Part shown: positions 1 to 7,409 of the stretch, in pieces
Position numbering within the stretch: the first letter of the stretch is position 1
How the letters are laid out: each line of letters begins with the position of its first letter
IMG/VR virus record: IMGVR_UViG_3300049740_000574
Location: 1-21,537 of that record
From: a virus
Reading direction: 5' to 3' (one strand)
DNA: 21,537 nucleotides
Notes under the pieces: generated by a model
Database searches by the model: none
Told to the model about the DNA's origin: nothing
What the model saw: only the letters and a program-made list of their open reading frames with translations
Program-made: the position numbers and the translations under genes

Positions 1-1451
1 GAGGTTTACAGTTTTACACTGGTGAGGACGATAAACTCAATCAAGTTCTGAAATACATTCATGTGCATTTTCCTTGGGTCACAACATTGTGTGGGGCTCA
101 GAAACTGAAAAGTTTGATGAAGATTAAGTCTCACTATCACATCATCGGATTTGGTGAGTCAGCAGTAACCGCACTTACAGACTTTCTGATTGGCAAAGGG
201 CCACACCCCGAAACCACAACTGTAAAGAATCTATATGATGTTCCAAGTGCAAGTTATGAGGTTGAACTCAATGTGATTGATGCTACCAGACACTATCCTG
301 CATTTCCAAAACGAAGTGCTAAGATTACATACGAGGATAGAGATTACATACAATCCAATGAAACACTGAATATTGAGTTTAGTCGAGGATGTAAATTTAA
401 GTGTGCATTCTGTTCCTACAATCCTCTGGGCGTCAAGGGTGATATGACAAGATGTAATGATGATGTCTATGAAGAACTCATGGAAAATTACGATAAATGG
501 GGATGCACTCAATACATTGTATCAGACGAAACTTTCAATGATACCAGTGAGAAACTTGACAAGTTTGCAGAGGTATGTAAACGACTTCCCTTTCAACCAA
601 CCTTTCACGGATTTGTTCGCATGGACTTGATGGCAAGTCGAGGTGAGAGAGATTGGGATAATATGCTAGAGATGGGATTTGTTGGTCATCACTATGGAAT
701 TGAAACACTCAATCATGAGTCTGGTAAAGCAATTCGCAAAGGTATGCATCCTGATAAGATAAAAGACTATCTTGTGAAAACAAGAAACTACTTTGTTGAG
801 AATAGTCCTGTCGGATACTACTCAGGTGTTATCACAATGATTGCAGGATTACCTCATGAGTCGCAGGAGAGTCTCAAAGAATCACAGAGATGGTTGTTTC
901 AGAACTGGCCAGACAAATACTTTTTTATTCCTCTTGTTTTGACTGTTCCCGAAAAGTTAACCAAAAATAAATTTGACCCGAACTCTGATTTTGATAACTT
1001 GTCTTTACAACATGGATATGAGTTTCAAATGTATAATGACAGAGATACTGATTGGGCTGGTATCAAAAGAGGACTTAGTGATGAAGATAAATATCATCGA
1101 GGGATGATTAAATGGATTCATCCTAGTAAAGAATATGATTATGTTGATATGTTGAAATGGGTCGGCACAATTAATTTTGACCGAGTTCACAAGATATCAA
1201 TGTGGAGTCTGCCGATGTTCACACAAACAAATAAGAATATTGCAGATACTTTTATGAAAGGTGTTGATTGGGATATGACTGATACCAATAAAATTCTTGA
1301 TTTTGTTCACAAGTATAAGGAACTCAAACTTGGCCGGAGTAGTCACGAAAGAATACCTGTTCACAAAACACCGATTCACAATAATGAAGTTATGACTAAA
1401 TTAGGACAACAGGCCACAGAACAAATGACAAGAAACTTAGATGTCAGTTAG
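1..1451 (+). CDS. Radical SAM enzyme with B12-binding-like N-terminal region, 5'-truncated
   Basis: The reading frame is open from base 3 to the TAG at 1449-1451, so the gene begins left of the window. The in-frame GTG at 63 is probably not the start, because residues before it continue the same fold. The cluster CX3CX2C, encoded at 390-413 within SRGCKFKCAFCSYNP, is the [4Fe-4S]-binding signature of radical SAM enzymes, which cleave S-adenosylmethionine to start radical chemistry. The segment before it (FPWVTTLCGAQ, then HIIGFGESAVTALTDFL) resembles the C-terminal part of a cobalamin-binding Rossmann domain as found in B12-dependent radical SAM proteins. A later GLPHESQESLKES stretch fits the usual radical SAM barrel pattern. 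I infer a B12-type radical SAM protein. The substrate is unknown; methyl transfer, tailoring of a cofactor or nucleotide, or peptide modification are all possible. A gap of about 110 nt separates it from gp55. Confidence 0.8.
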   Translation, partial: GLQFYTGEDDKLNQVLKYIHVHFPWVTTLCGAQKLKSLMKIKSHYHIIGFGESAVTALTDFLIGKGPHPETTTVKNLYDVPSASYEVELNVIDATRHYPAFPKRSAKITYEDRDYIQSNETLNIEFSRGCKFKCAFCSYNPLGVKGDMTRCNDDVYEELMENYDKWGCTQYIVSDETFNDTSEKLDKFAEVCKRLPFQPTFHGFVRMDLMASRGERDWDNMLEMGFVGHHYGIETLNHESGKAIRKGMHPDKIKDYLVKTRNYFVENSPVGYYSGVITMIAGLPHESQESLKESQRWLFQNWPDKYFFIPLVLTVPEKLTKNKFDPNSDFDNLSLQHGYEFQMYNDRDTDWAGIKRGLSDEDKYHRGMIKWIHPSKEYDYVDMLKWVGTINFDRVHKISMWSLPMFTQTNKNIADTFMKGVDWDMTDTNKILDFVHKYKELKLGRSSHERIPVHKTPIHNNEVMTKLGQQATEQMTRNLDVS

Positions 1452-1505
1452 GGTATTCAACCCTCCCCAAAAGGTATTTTGATTATACCACGAATTACAA
1501 ACTTT

Positions 1506-1533
1506 GTCAAGTAAAAAAATATACTTGACTTTT
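1506..1533 (+). terminator. Terminator-like hairpin fused to the gp55 promoter
   Basis: GTCAAGTA (1506-1513) is complementary to TACTTGAC (1522-1529), with an 8-nt A-rich loop and TTTT at 1530-1533. The right arm supplies the TTGAC of the next promoter's -35. The stem is AT-rich and the T run short, so termination may be weak. Two smaller 5-bp hairpins lie upstream (AGGGT/ACCCT at 1450-1464, GGTAT/ATACC at 1473-1489) without T runs. Nothing else is seen in 1452-1505. Confidence 0.5.
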
Positions 1534-1554
1534 ATATAATAACTATGATATAAT
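1525..1554 (+). promoter_or_regulatory. Sigma70-type promoter upstream of gp55
   Basis: TTGACT (1525-1530), an 18-nt spacer and TATAAT (1549-1554) with an extended -10 TGA at 1546-1548. The expected transcript start is near 1561, only about 3 nt before the gp55 ATG at 1564, so the mRNA would be almost leaderless. Confidence 0.75.
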
Positions 1555-1563
1555 GGACATATT

Positions 1564-2151
1564 ATGAAACCACAAGATAGACCTCACTATGTAAACAACG
1601 CACAGTTCTCAACAGCTGTTGTGGAATACTGCACAGATTTACAACAATCAAGAGAGAAAGAAGAAACCTTACCAAAGGTCACGGATTACATTGCACAATG
1701 TTTTCTAAAGATTGCGGAAGGTCTTTCTCATAAATCCAACTTTGTTCGTTACACCTATCGAGAAGAGATGGTGATGGATGCGGTAGAGAATTGTCTCAAA
1801 GCCATCGAGAATTATAATATAGAGAAAGCAACACGCACAGGTAAACCAAATGCGTTTGCATACTTTACACAAATCTCTTGGTATGCATTTCTTCGTAGAA
1901 TCGAACGAGAGAAGAAACAACAGGATATCAAGATGAAATATATCGATGAGTCGGGTATTGAGACTTTTCTTGATAACGAGTTGGGTGATGCACAATCTGC
2001 ACAGGTTGCTCAGGCCTTTATCGATACACTACGTTCTCGTATCGATGAAGTGAAAGAAAAGGATAATAAATGGGAGAAGGTTGTCAAGAAAGAAAGACGG
2101 CGAAGAACCATGAGAGTTGATTCTGACCTGAGTAATTTTATCATTGACTAA
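1564..2151 (+). CDS. 55: T4 gp55-like sigma factor for late transcription
   Basis: This 195-aa protein matches T4 gp55 (185 aa) in several blocks: YVNN near residue 9, KIAEGLSHKSNF with the following YREEMVMDAVENCLKAI, and PNAFAYFTQISWYAFLRRI. The last block is the conserved sigma region-2-like segment. gp55 replaces the host sigma factor on RNA polymerase and, with the sliding clamp gp45 and gp33, directs late transcription. The acidic, hydrophobic C-terminus (DSDLSNFIID) fits the clamp-binding tail known in T4 gp55. The ATG at 1564 is chosen because it aligns with the family N-terminus. No Shine-Dalgarno is evident, and the promoter places the transcript start only about 3 nt upstream. Its last codons overlap the -35 box at 2144. 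Confidence 0.92.
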   Translation: MKPQDRPHYVNNAQFSTAVVEYCTDLQQSREKEETLPKVTDYIAQCFLKIAEGLSHKSNFVRYTYREEMVMDAVENCLKAIENYNIEKATRTGKPNAFAYFTQISWYAFLRRIEREKKQQDIKMKYIDESGIETFLDNELGDAQSAQVAQAFIDTLRSRIDEVKEKDNKWEKVVKKERRRRTMRVDSDLSNFIID

Positions 2152-2172
2152 TCTTGAGAAATCTGATATAAT
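2144..2172 (+). promoter_or_regulatory. Sigma70-type promoter in the end of gp55
   Basis: TTGACT (2144-2149), a 17-nt spacer and TATAAT (2167-2172) with extended -10 TGA at 2164-2166. The -35 lies in the last codons of gp55. The expected start, near 2179, falls after the ATG of the next small ORF (2171). This promoter therefore more likely serves gp47 at 2332. Confidence 0.75.
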
Positions 2173-2335
2173 GAATAGATTAAGTTTTCACGGCAAAACC
2201 GTGGAACAAGCAGAGTGGGTTCTGAGTCATTTTGGAACTGACGAAATGAGAGAGTATTACAAAGACAACAAAGGTTTCAACGATTGGTTGGAAGATTGTC
2301 GTCAAGTAGTTGTTGCGAGGAGACTAGACTATTGA
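2171..2335 (+). CDS. Small hypothetical protein (54 aa) before gp47
   Basis: I do not recognise this family. The ORF begins at ATG 2171 and encodes a compact, charged, probably helical protein containing HGKTVEQAEWVLSHFGTDEM, with no membrane segment. It ends with TGA overlapping the TTG start of gp47 (TTGA at 2332-2335), which suggests translational coupling. The upstream GAGA at about 2156-2159 is a weak ribosome-binding site. The ATG overlaps the -10 hexamer of the 2144 promoter, so this start is only reached on transcripts reading through from gp55. A shorter form from GTG 2201 is possible. Confidence 0.6.
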   Translation: MNRLSFHGKTVEQAEWVLSHFGTDEMREYYKDNKGFNDWLEDCRQVVVARRLDY

Positions 2336-3390
2336 AATTAGCAATACTAAACGATACCCATTGCGGTATTCGTAATTCTTCTGACATCTTCATGGATTAT
2401 CAAGAACAGTTCTATAGTGAAGTGTTCTTTCCATATCTGTTAGAGAATGATATCAAACATGTTCTGCACTTGGGTGATTACTACGACAATCGTAAGACAA
2501 TCAACTTCAAGGCACTTCAACACAATCGTAAAATCTTTCTAGAGCCTTTGCGTCAACATGGTATGACAATGGATATCATTATCGGTAACCATGACATGTA
2601 TTATAAGAATACGACTGAACTGAATGCACTGAAAGAGTTGCAGGGTCACTATATGAATGAGGTCAATCTTATTTTGAAACCAAAGGTAGTTGACTATGAT
2701 GGTTTGAAGATGGGTCTCGTTCCGTGGATTTGTCAAGACAATGAACAGGAATGTCTGGATTTCATTCAGAATTGTAAAGTCGATTTCATTGGCGCACATC
2801 TAGAACTCACAGGCTTTGATATGCACAAGGGTATGCCGTGTTATGATGGCATGGACGCAAAACTCTTTGACCGATTTGAGATGGTATTGACAGGACACTT
2901 CCACGCAAAGTCAACTCAAAATAATATCTACTATCTGGGTAGTCAGATGGAGTTCTTCTGGAATGATTGTAATGATAAAAAGTATTTCCATGTTCTTGAC
3001 ACAGACACTCGTGAGTTGACATCAGTTCACAATCCTATTACAATCTACGAGAAGATTTATTACGACCACGAGAAGATGAATAAGTTTACAGACCTGAGAT
3101 ATCTGGACAACAAGTTCGTCAAGGTCATTGTAGTGAACAAGGGTGACCCCTTTGAGTTTGAAAGGTTCATTGACCGAGTGCAGGCTCAGAAGATACACGA
3201 ATTGAAAATACAAGAGGACTTTGCGGAGTTTATTGGAGAAAATGTCGAAGATGAAAAGATTTCACTTGACGATACTGAAACAATAGTGTATAATTATATT
3301 GATGCTGTCCAAACCGACTTGGACAAAGGAAGGATTAAGAAGGAGATTTCTGACCTCATGAAAGAGGCTCAGACTATGGAAATTGTATGA
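2332..3390 (+). CDS. 47: gp47-like recombination nuclease subunit (SbcD/Mre11 family)
   Basis: This calcineurin-like phosphoesterase is the nuclease half of the gp46/gp47 complex. The complex resects DNA ends for recombination-dependent replication and degrades host DNA. From the TTG start the protein is 352 aa (T4 gp47: 339). The metal-binding motifs appear in order: NDTHCG at about 7-12, GDYYDNR at 48-54, GNHD at 85-88, GAHLEL at 154-159 and TGHFH at 187-191. TTG 2332 is chosen as start because the family begins with the beta strand KLAILNDTH and a strong GAGGAG site (2317-2322) sits 9 nt upstream. It overlaps the preceding stop by 4 nt and the gp46 start by 4 nt (ATGA). Confidence 0.93.
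   Translation: MKLAILNDTHCGIRNSSDIFMDYQEQFYSEVFFPYLLENDIKHVLHLGDYYDNRKTINFKALQHNRKIFLEPLRQHGMTMDIIIGNHDMYYKNTTELNALKELQGHYMNEVNLILKPKVVDYDGLKMGLVPWICQDNEQECLDFIQNCKVDFIGAHLELTGFDMHKGMPCYDGMDAKLFDRFEMVLTGHFHAKSTQNNIYYLGSQMEFFWNDCNDKKYFHVLDTDTRELTSVHNPITIYEKIYYDHEKMNKFTDLRYLDNKFVKVIVVNKGDPFEFERFIDRVQAQKIHELKIQEDFAEFIGENVEDEKISLDDTETIVYNYIDAVQTDLDKGRIKKEISDLMKEAQTMEIV
3266..3294 (+). promoter_or_regulatory. Putative internal promoter for gp46
   Basis: TTGACG (3266-3271), a 17-nt spacer and TATAAT (3289-3294), inside the 3' end of gp47 and about 90 nt before gp46. The bases before the -10 (GTG) match those in the gp43 promoter at 10338-10340. Confidence 0.55.
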
Positions 3391-5114
3391 TTTATTTTGA
3401 GAAACTTAGATTTAAAAATTTTCTATCGACAGGAAATAACTTTACAGAAATAGATTTTGAAACAACGGCAACCACACTCGTGGTTGGTCAGAATGGTGCA
3501 GGTAAATCTACTATGTTGGATGCTTTGTCATTCGGTCTGTTCGGTAAACCTCATCGTAAGATTTCGAAACCACAACTCGTCAACTCTATCAATGGTAAAG
3601 GGACGTTAGTTGAAGTGGAGTTTCGAATAGGTTCACAGAAGTATAAAGTTGTCCGTGGTATCAAACCGAACAAGTTTGAGATATGGGTAAATGGTAATCT
3701 GTTGAACCAAAGTTCTCATGCAAGAGAATACCAGTCTATGCTTGAGAACAATATCGTCAAGTTGAACCACAAGTCCTTTCATCAGATTGTGGTTCTTGGG
3801 TCTTCATCCTTCGTGCCCTTCATGCAACTCTCCTCTCAAGCAAGGCGTGATGTGATTGAAGACCTACTTGACATTAATATGTTTAGTAAGATGAATGGTA
3901 TTCTCAAAGAAAAGGTTTCGATTCTCAAAGACCAGATGAGTGAGAACATACACGAGTTGGCTATGGTCGAACAGAAAGTTGCATCACAGAAGAAGTATCT
4001 TCGTGACCTGAGTTCGATTACAGCTCAACAGAAGAAAGAGAAACTTGACACCATCAAATCTTTACAAGAGGACATTCGTGTTCTGAATGAAAAGAATAAT
4101 GAACTTACAAAAGATATCACAGAGAAGTCTCCAGATGTCAATGAGAATATGACTAAGATATCAGAACAAATTACGTCTCTTGACAAATACATGATGCAGT
4201 TTTCAACACAACAAAAAGATGTGGTCAAACAGGCAAAGTTCTTTGAGGATAATGATATCTGTCCGACCTGTTCACAAGACATCGATGAGACAACGAAGAA
4301 CTATCATCTTGATAAATGTAAGACCAAAGCAGGGACTATCAAGAATGCACTCGACATGGGTGACCTACAGAGAAAAGAGTTTTCGGAAAAACAAGAATCC
4401 ATTCAAGTTCAACTTGATTGCATAAGAGAGTGGCAGTCGTCAGTCAATGCAAACAATCAAGAGATTTCTACAATCAATAGAAGTATCGATAGACTCAATA
4501 GTGAACTTGATACTATTGACAATGAGACAGGTGATTTGAGTGAGGCTAATGACGAACTTGAAAATCTTAGAGTTGAGAAAGAGCAACTTCAAAAGAAGAA
4601 GTATGAACTCTCTGAGCAGAACTCATACTATCGTATCAGTTCAGAGTTGTTGAAAGACACTGGTATCAAGACAAAGATTATCAAACAGTATCTACCAGTC
4701 ATCAACAAACTTACTAACGAGTATCTACAAATTCTTGACTTCTTTGTTCACTTCAATCTGGACGAAGCCTTTGAAGAGACTATTCGGTCACGACATCGTG
4801 ACGCATTCTCCTACGACTCATTTAGTGAAGGGGAGAAACAACGTATCGACTTATCACTACTCTTTACTTGGAGACAGATTGCCAAGATGAAGAATAGTGT
4901 TGCAACCAATCTTCTCATTCTGGACGAAACATTTGACTCGTCTTTGGATGGACAGGGCATCGAGAATCTGATGCACATCATTCACTCTCTTGCCGAGGAT
5001 ACAAATGTTTTTGTCATCTCTCACAAATCTGAGTTGGAAGAAGATTCACAATTCAAGAGACGTATTGAATTTATCAAAGATAAAAACTTCAGTAAAATCA
5101 AAATAGCTGCTTGA
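3387..5114 (+). CDS. 46: gp46-like recombination ATPase subunit (SbcC/Rad50 family)
   Basis: This is the ATPase partner of gp47, 575 aa (T4 gp46: 560). It shows a Walker A GQNGAGKST at residues 34-42 and long coiled-coil arms from about 170 to 410. A zinc-hook CPTC (C292, C295) lies at the apex. The ABC signature FSEGEKQR is at 479-486, Walker B LLILDE at 509-514 and the switch histidine in VISHK at 543-547. All Rad50-type catalytic elements are therefore present. ATG 3387 overlaps the gp47 stop as ATGA, so the two subunits are probably translated in a coupled way. Its TGA stop (5112-5114) is inside the TTGACA -35 box of the gp45 promoter. Confidence 0.95.
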   Translation: MIYFEKLRFKNFLSTGNNFTEIDFETTATTLVVGQNGAGKSTMLDALSFGLFGKPHRKISKPQLVNSINGKGTLVEVEFRIGSQKYKVVRGIKPNKFEIWVNGNLLNQSSHAREYQSMLENNIVKLNHKSFHQIVVLGSSSFVPFMQLSSQARRDVIEDLLDINMFSKMNGILKEKVSILKDQMSENIHELAMVEQKVASQKKYLRDLSSITAQQKKEKLDTIKSLQEDIRVLNEKNNELTKDITEKSPDVNENMTKISEQITSLDKYMMQFSTQQKDVVKQAKFFEDNDICPTCSQDIDETTKNYHLDKCKTKAGTIKNALDMGDLQRKEFSEKQESIQVQLDCIREWQSSVNANNQEISTINRSIDRLNSELDTIDNETGDLSEANDELENLRVEKEQLQKKKYELSEQNSYYRISSELLKDTGIKTKIIKQYLPVINKLTNEYLQILDFFVHFNLDEAFEETIRSRHRDAFSYDSFSEGEKQRIDLSLLFTWRQIAKMKNSVATNLLILDETFDSSLDGQGIENLMHIIHSLAEDTNVFVISHKSELEEDSQFKRRIEFIKDKNFSKIKIAA

Positions 5115-5139
5115 CAAATCTGTCGAGTTATGATATACT
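5111..5139 (+). promoter_or_regulatory. Strong sigma70-type promoter for the sliding clamp
   Basis: Consensus TTGACA (5111-5116), a 17-nt spacer and TATACT (5134-5139) with extended -10 TGA (5131-5133). The -35 contains the gp46 stop codon. The expected start near 5146 gives a leader of about 25 nt with GGAG at 5159-5162. Confidence 0.85.
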
Positions 5140-5170
5140 CGATGTAATTTTAACGATTGGAGAATATATT

Positions 5171-5845
5171 ATGGAATTATCCGACACTACAATTAATATT
5201 TTAAAAAACTATGCTACCATTAATCCAAACATTGTAATTGGAGAAGGTAACACTATTAAGACAATTTCGGTTGCCCGAAACGTCATGTCAAAGACAGAGG
5301 TCGTTGAGACATTTGACTCAACGATTGGTATCTACGATTTGAATGAGTTTCTGGGTGCGGTGTCTCTTGTCAAAGAACCACGTTTCGAAGTGACAAAAGA
5401 TTACATCAACATTTCTGATTCTAGACGTTCAGTAAAATACTTTCTGTCTGACCCTGAGATGTTGACATCGCCTGGCAAAGATGTTAATATGCCTGACACC
5501 GAAGTTAAGTTTAGTCTAGATACTGATACACTCAGTGATTTGAAAAAGGCCGCATCTAACTTTGGTTATGAGAATATCTCTATCAAACCATCGACAGGTT
5601 CGGTATCACTTTCTGTAACCGACACAGATAACGCAACTTCTAATGTGTTCTCAATTGATGTTGAAGGAACATATCCAGAGGGAGCAGACTTCAACTTTAT
5701 TTTGAATGTAAATAATCTGAAGGTTGTAAATGAAGATTATGATGTTGAGATTTCATCTAAACTAATCTCACACTTTACAAGTAAGCAGTCTCCGACTGAA
5801 TACTTTATTGCACTTGAAAAGTCATCTACATATAATGGAGCATAA
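5171..5845 (+). CDS. 45: gp45-like sliding clamp
   Basis: This 224-aa protein has the length of T4 gp45 (228 aa), and its N-terminus (LSDTTINILKNYATIN) is typical of phage sliding clamps. The trimeric ring tethers gp43 to DNA and also activates late transcription by contacting gp55. The ATG at 5171 is chosen over the longer in-frame TTG at 5111 for two reasons: it has GGAG 8 nt upstream, and the longer form would start inside the -35 box. The C-terminal half continues the repeated clamp fold (EVKFSLDTDTLSDLKKAASN). The clamp gene has its own strong promoter, in keeping with the large number of clamp copies needed. Confidence 0.93.
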   Translation: MELSDTTINILKNYATINPNIVIGEGNTIKTISVARNVMSKTEVVETFDSTIGIYDLNEFLGAVSLVKEPRFEVTKDYINISDSRRSVKYFLSDPEMLTSPGKDVNMPDTEVKFSLDTDTLSDLKKAASNFGYENISIKPSTGSVSLSVTDTDNATSNVFSIDVEGTYPEGADFNFILNVNNLKVVNEDYDVEISSKLISHFTSKQSPTEYFIALEKSSTYNGA

Positions 5846-5846
5846 A

Positions 5847-6056
5847 ATGGCAAAAGCAGAAACAAAAGACCACACTACTATCTACGAATTGGGCAATAGA
5901 GTATCTCGTTCTACTGTGGCAGTAATTGATACCGTTGTTCAACGAGGCGGTTTCAAAGGTGAAGAACTCTCAACAATCGGTCAACTAAGAGACCAAGCAG
6001 TTCAGATTATTCAAATCTGTGAGGAGTATCAATCCGCACAGGGAGTTGAAGAATAA
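5847..6056 (+). CDS. Small hypothetical protein (69 aa) between clamp and clamp loader
   Basis: Not recognised. It starts at ATG 5847, one base after the gp45 stop, with GGAG at 5837-5840. The protein is soluble, probably helical (RVSRSTVAVIDTVVQRGG, then QAVQIIQICEEY) and mildly acidic at its C-terminus. It is co-transcribed with gp45 and is the last gene before a double hairpin and intrinsic terminator. In T4 the gene next to 45 on the other side encodes RpbA, an RNA-polymerase-binding protein, but I see no similarity to it. A role in replication or transcription is a guess from position only. Confidence 0.75.
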   Translation: MAKAETKDHTTIYELGNRVSRSTVAVIDTVVQRGGFKGEELSTIGQLRDQAVQIIQICEEYQSAQGVEE

Positions 6057-6083
6057 GTCAGGCGTTCTCCTTTCCGCCGACTT
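6055..6083 (+). other. Hairpin with anti-Shine-Dalgarno-like loop
   Basis: AAGTC-A-GGCG (6055-6064) pairs with CGCC-GACTT (6075-6083) with one bulged A, around the loop TTCTCCTTTC (6065-6074). It starts at the stop codon of the preceding gene, has no T run and sits just before the terminator. The terminator loop carries the same CTCCTTTC motif. Confidence 0.6.
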
Positions 6084-6085
6084 GG

Positions 6086-6123
6086 TGAGGTGAGCGTCTC
6101 CTTTCCGCTCACCTCATTTTTTA
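6086..6123 (+). terminator. Intrinsic terminator after the gp45 operon
   Basis: An 11-bp stem, TGAGGTGAGCG (6086-6096) with CGCTCACCTCA (6106-6116), has a 9-nt loop TCTCCTTTC and a TTTTTTATT tail from 6117. The tail runs directly into the TTGACA of the gp44 promoter. Confidence 0.85.
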
Positions 6124-6152
6124 TTGACATATCACGGCTGATGTGATATACT
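6124..6152 (+). promoter_or_regulatory. Sigma70-type promoter for gp44
   Basis: TTGACA (6124-6129), a 17-nt spacer and TATACT (6147-6152) with extended -10 TGA (6144-6146). The expected start near 6159 leaves a leader of about 16 nt containing GGAG (6166-6169). Confidence 0.85.
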
Positions 6153-6174
6153 TGTTTTTTATTATGGAGAGAGT

Positions 6175-7113
6175 ATGAGTAATGAATTTCTATGGGTCGA
6201 GAAGTATCGTCCCAAAACTATCGCAGATACTATTCTGCCAAAAGAACTCAAGCAAACGTTTCAGAATATTGTTGACTCTGGTGAGATACCCAACATGTTA
6301 TTCACTGGCACGGCTGGTCTTGGTAAGACTACAGTTGCTCGTGCAATCTGTAATGAACTAGACCTTGACTACATTGTCATCAATGGTTCGGAAGAGGGTA
6401 ACATCGACACCCTGCGTGGTAAGATTAAACAGTTTGCTTCTTCGGTATCTCTATCAGGTGGATACAAAGTTGTTATTCTTGACGAGGCAGACTATCTCAA
6501 TCCTCAATCCACACAACCTGCATTGCGTGGTTTCATCGAAGAGTTCTCGCAGAACTGTCGATTCATTCTGACATGTAACTTCAAGAACAAGGTCATAGAA
6601 CCTCTTCACAGTCGTTGTGGAGTGTATGAGTTTAATACCACCAAGAAAGATATGATTGACCTCTGTGGGTCATTTATGACACGTCTGATGGACATTCTGA
6701 ACAAAGAAAACGTCACTTATAATAAAGAAGTGATTGCAAATCTTATTACTAAACATGCTCCTGATTGGAGACGTATTCTGAATGAATCACAAAGAGGTTC
6801 AATCGGTGGAAGCATAAACACTGATGTTATCATTAGTGACAATAGTCAGTATTCTGACCTTTACAAACATCTCAAGGATAAAGACTTCAAGAAGATGCGT
6901 AAGTGGGTTGTAAACAATGTTGATGTTGAACCGGCTGCAATCTTTCGTGGTGTCTTTGATACAATGGAAGGTCATGTCAAACCTGAAAGTATTCCGCAGT
7001 TGATTCTCATCCTTGCGGATTATCAATACAAGAATGCATTCGTTGCTGACCATGAACTAAATATGGTTGCATGTCTAACAGAATGCATGGCAAACGTGGA
7101 GTATATAAAATGA
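6175..7113 (+). CDS. 44: gp44-like clamp-loader ATPase subunit
   Basis: This 312-aa AAA+ ATPase (T4 gp44: 319) forms, with gp62, the loader that opens the gp45 ring and places it on primer-template DNA. It begins with the clamp-loader motif WVEKYRPKT. Walker A GTAGLGKTT is at 45-53 and the Walker B/DEAD box VVILDEAD at 99-106. The sensor-1 segment ILTCNFKNK is at 131-139 and the SRC arginine-finger motif at 146-148. ATG 6175 has GGAG 5 nt upstream. The gene ends with TGA overlapping the start of a 24-codon ORF. Its own promoter follows directly after the gp45-operon terminator. Confidence 0.95.
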   Translation: MSNEFLWVEKYRPKTIADTILPKELKQTFQNIVDSGEIPNMLFTGTAGLGKTTVARAICNELDLDYIVINGSEEGNIDTLRGKIKQFASSVSLSGGYKVVILDEADYLNPQSTQPALRGFIEEFSQNCRFILTCNFKNKVIEPLHSRCGVYEFNTTKKDMIDLCGSFMTRLMDILNKENVTYNKEVIANLITKHAPDWRRILNESQRGSIGGSINTDVIISDNSQYSDLYKHLKDKDFKKMRKWVVNNVDVEPAAIFRGVFDTMEGHVKPESIPQLILILADYQYKNAFVADHELNMVACLTECMANVEYIK

Positions 7114-7184
7114 AAGAAAGTATGAAACAAGGATTGATATTCGTCATAATCTTTTTAGTTATTGGACTGATTGCATTTAGATGA
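7110..7184 (+). CDS. 24-aa single-pass membrane peptide
   Basis: ATG 7110 overlaps the gp44 stop (ATGA), and the TGA at 7182-7184 overlaps the next ATG (7181) in the same way. GGAG lies at 7098-7101, 8 nt upstream. After the charged N-terminus MKESMKQG the peptide is one hydrophobic helix (LIFVIIFLVIGLIAF) ending in Arg. Good spacing and double ATGA coupling make this tiny ORF credible. No function can be assigned. Confidence 0.6.
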   Translation: MKESMKQGLIFVIIFLVIGLIAFR

Positions 7185-7384
7185 TTGAATATCGCACATG
7201 GGAAAAAGTAGTAGCACGAGCATTAGACTACTATATTGGTCGGACAGATGAGGATGAACCGAAAGTTCCTATCCTTACAATGAAACAAGCACGAAAGGGA
7301 CTATACCTTCGTATGTTATTACAGTTCGTCAATTGGATTACCTGTTTCTTTATTATTGCAGGTGTGATTAAACATTGGGGTTGA
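7181..7384 (+). CDS. Small hypothetical membrane-anchored protein (67 aa)
   Basis: Not recognised. ATG 7181 overlaps the preceding stop. The N-terminal half is soluble and charged (RTWEKVVARALDYYIGRTDEDEPK), followed by a basic segment and one C-terminal hydrophobic helix (LQFVNWITCFFIIAGVI). This suggests an inner-membrane protein with a cytoplasmic N-terminus. The stop codon TGA (7382-7384) lies inside a consensus TTGACA. It sits in a run of three membrane-protein genes (7110, 7181, 7390) inserted between gp44 and the rest of the clamp-loader operon. Confidence 0.7.
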   Translation: MIEYRTWEKVVARALDYYIGRTDEDEPKVPILTMKQARKGLYLRMLLQFVNWITCFFIIAGVIKHWG

Positions 7385-7409
7385 CAAATATGGATGATTA
7401 TGATATAAA
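7381..7409 (+). promoter_or_regulatory. Promoter-like site overlapping the psiE start
   Basis: TTGACA (7381-7386), a 17-nt spacer and TATAAA (7404-7409) with extended -10 TGA (7401-7403). It closely resembles the gp45 site. The ATG of the PsiE-like gene (7390) lies within the spacer, so a transcript from here would start near 7416 and skip it. It may instead supply the deaminase, gp62 and regA. Confidence 0.6.

Noticed and set aside
2284-2331. Upstream in-frame start of gp47 at 2284
   Set aside because: The added 16 residues do not belong to the nuclease family, and the GAGGAG site serves TTG 2332.
3016-3044. TTGACA, 17-nt spacer, TACAAT inside gp47
   Set aside because: No extended -10, no gene start nearby, and the 3266 site is better placed for gp46.
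5111-5170. N-terminal extension of gp45 from an in-frame TTG at 5111
   Set aside because: It would start in the promoter -35 box, lacks a ribosome-binding site, and makes the clamp longer than its family; ATG 5171 fits better.
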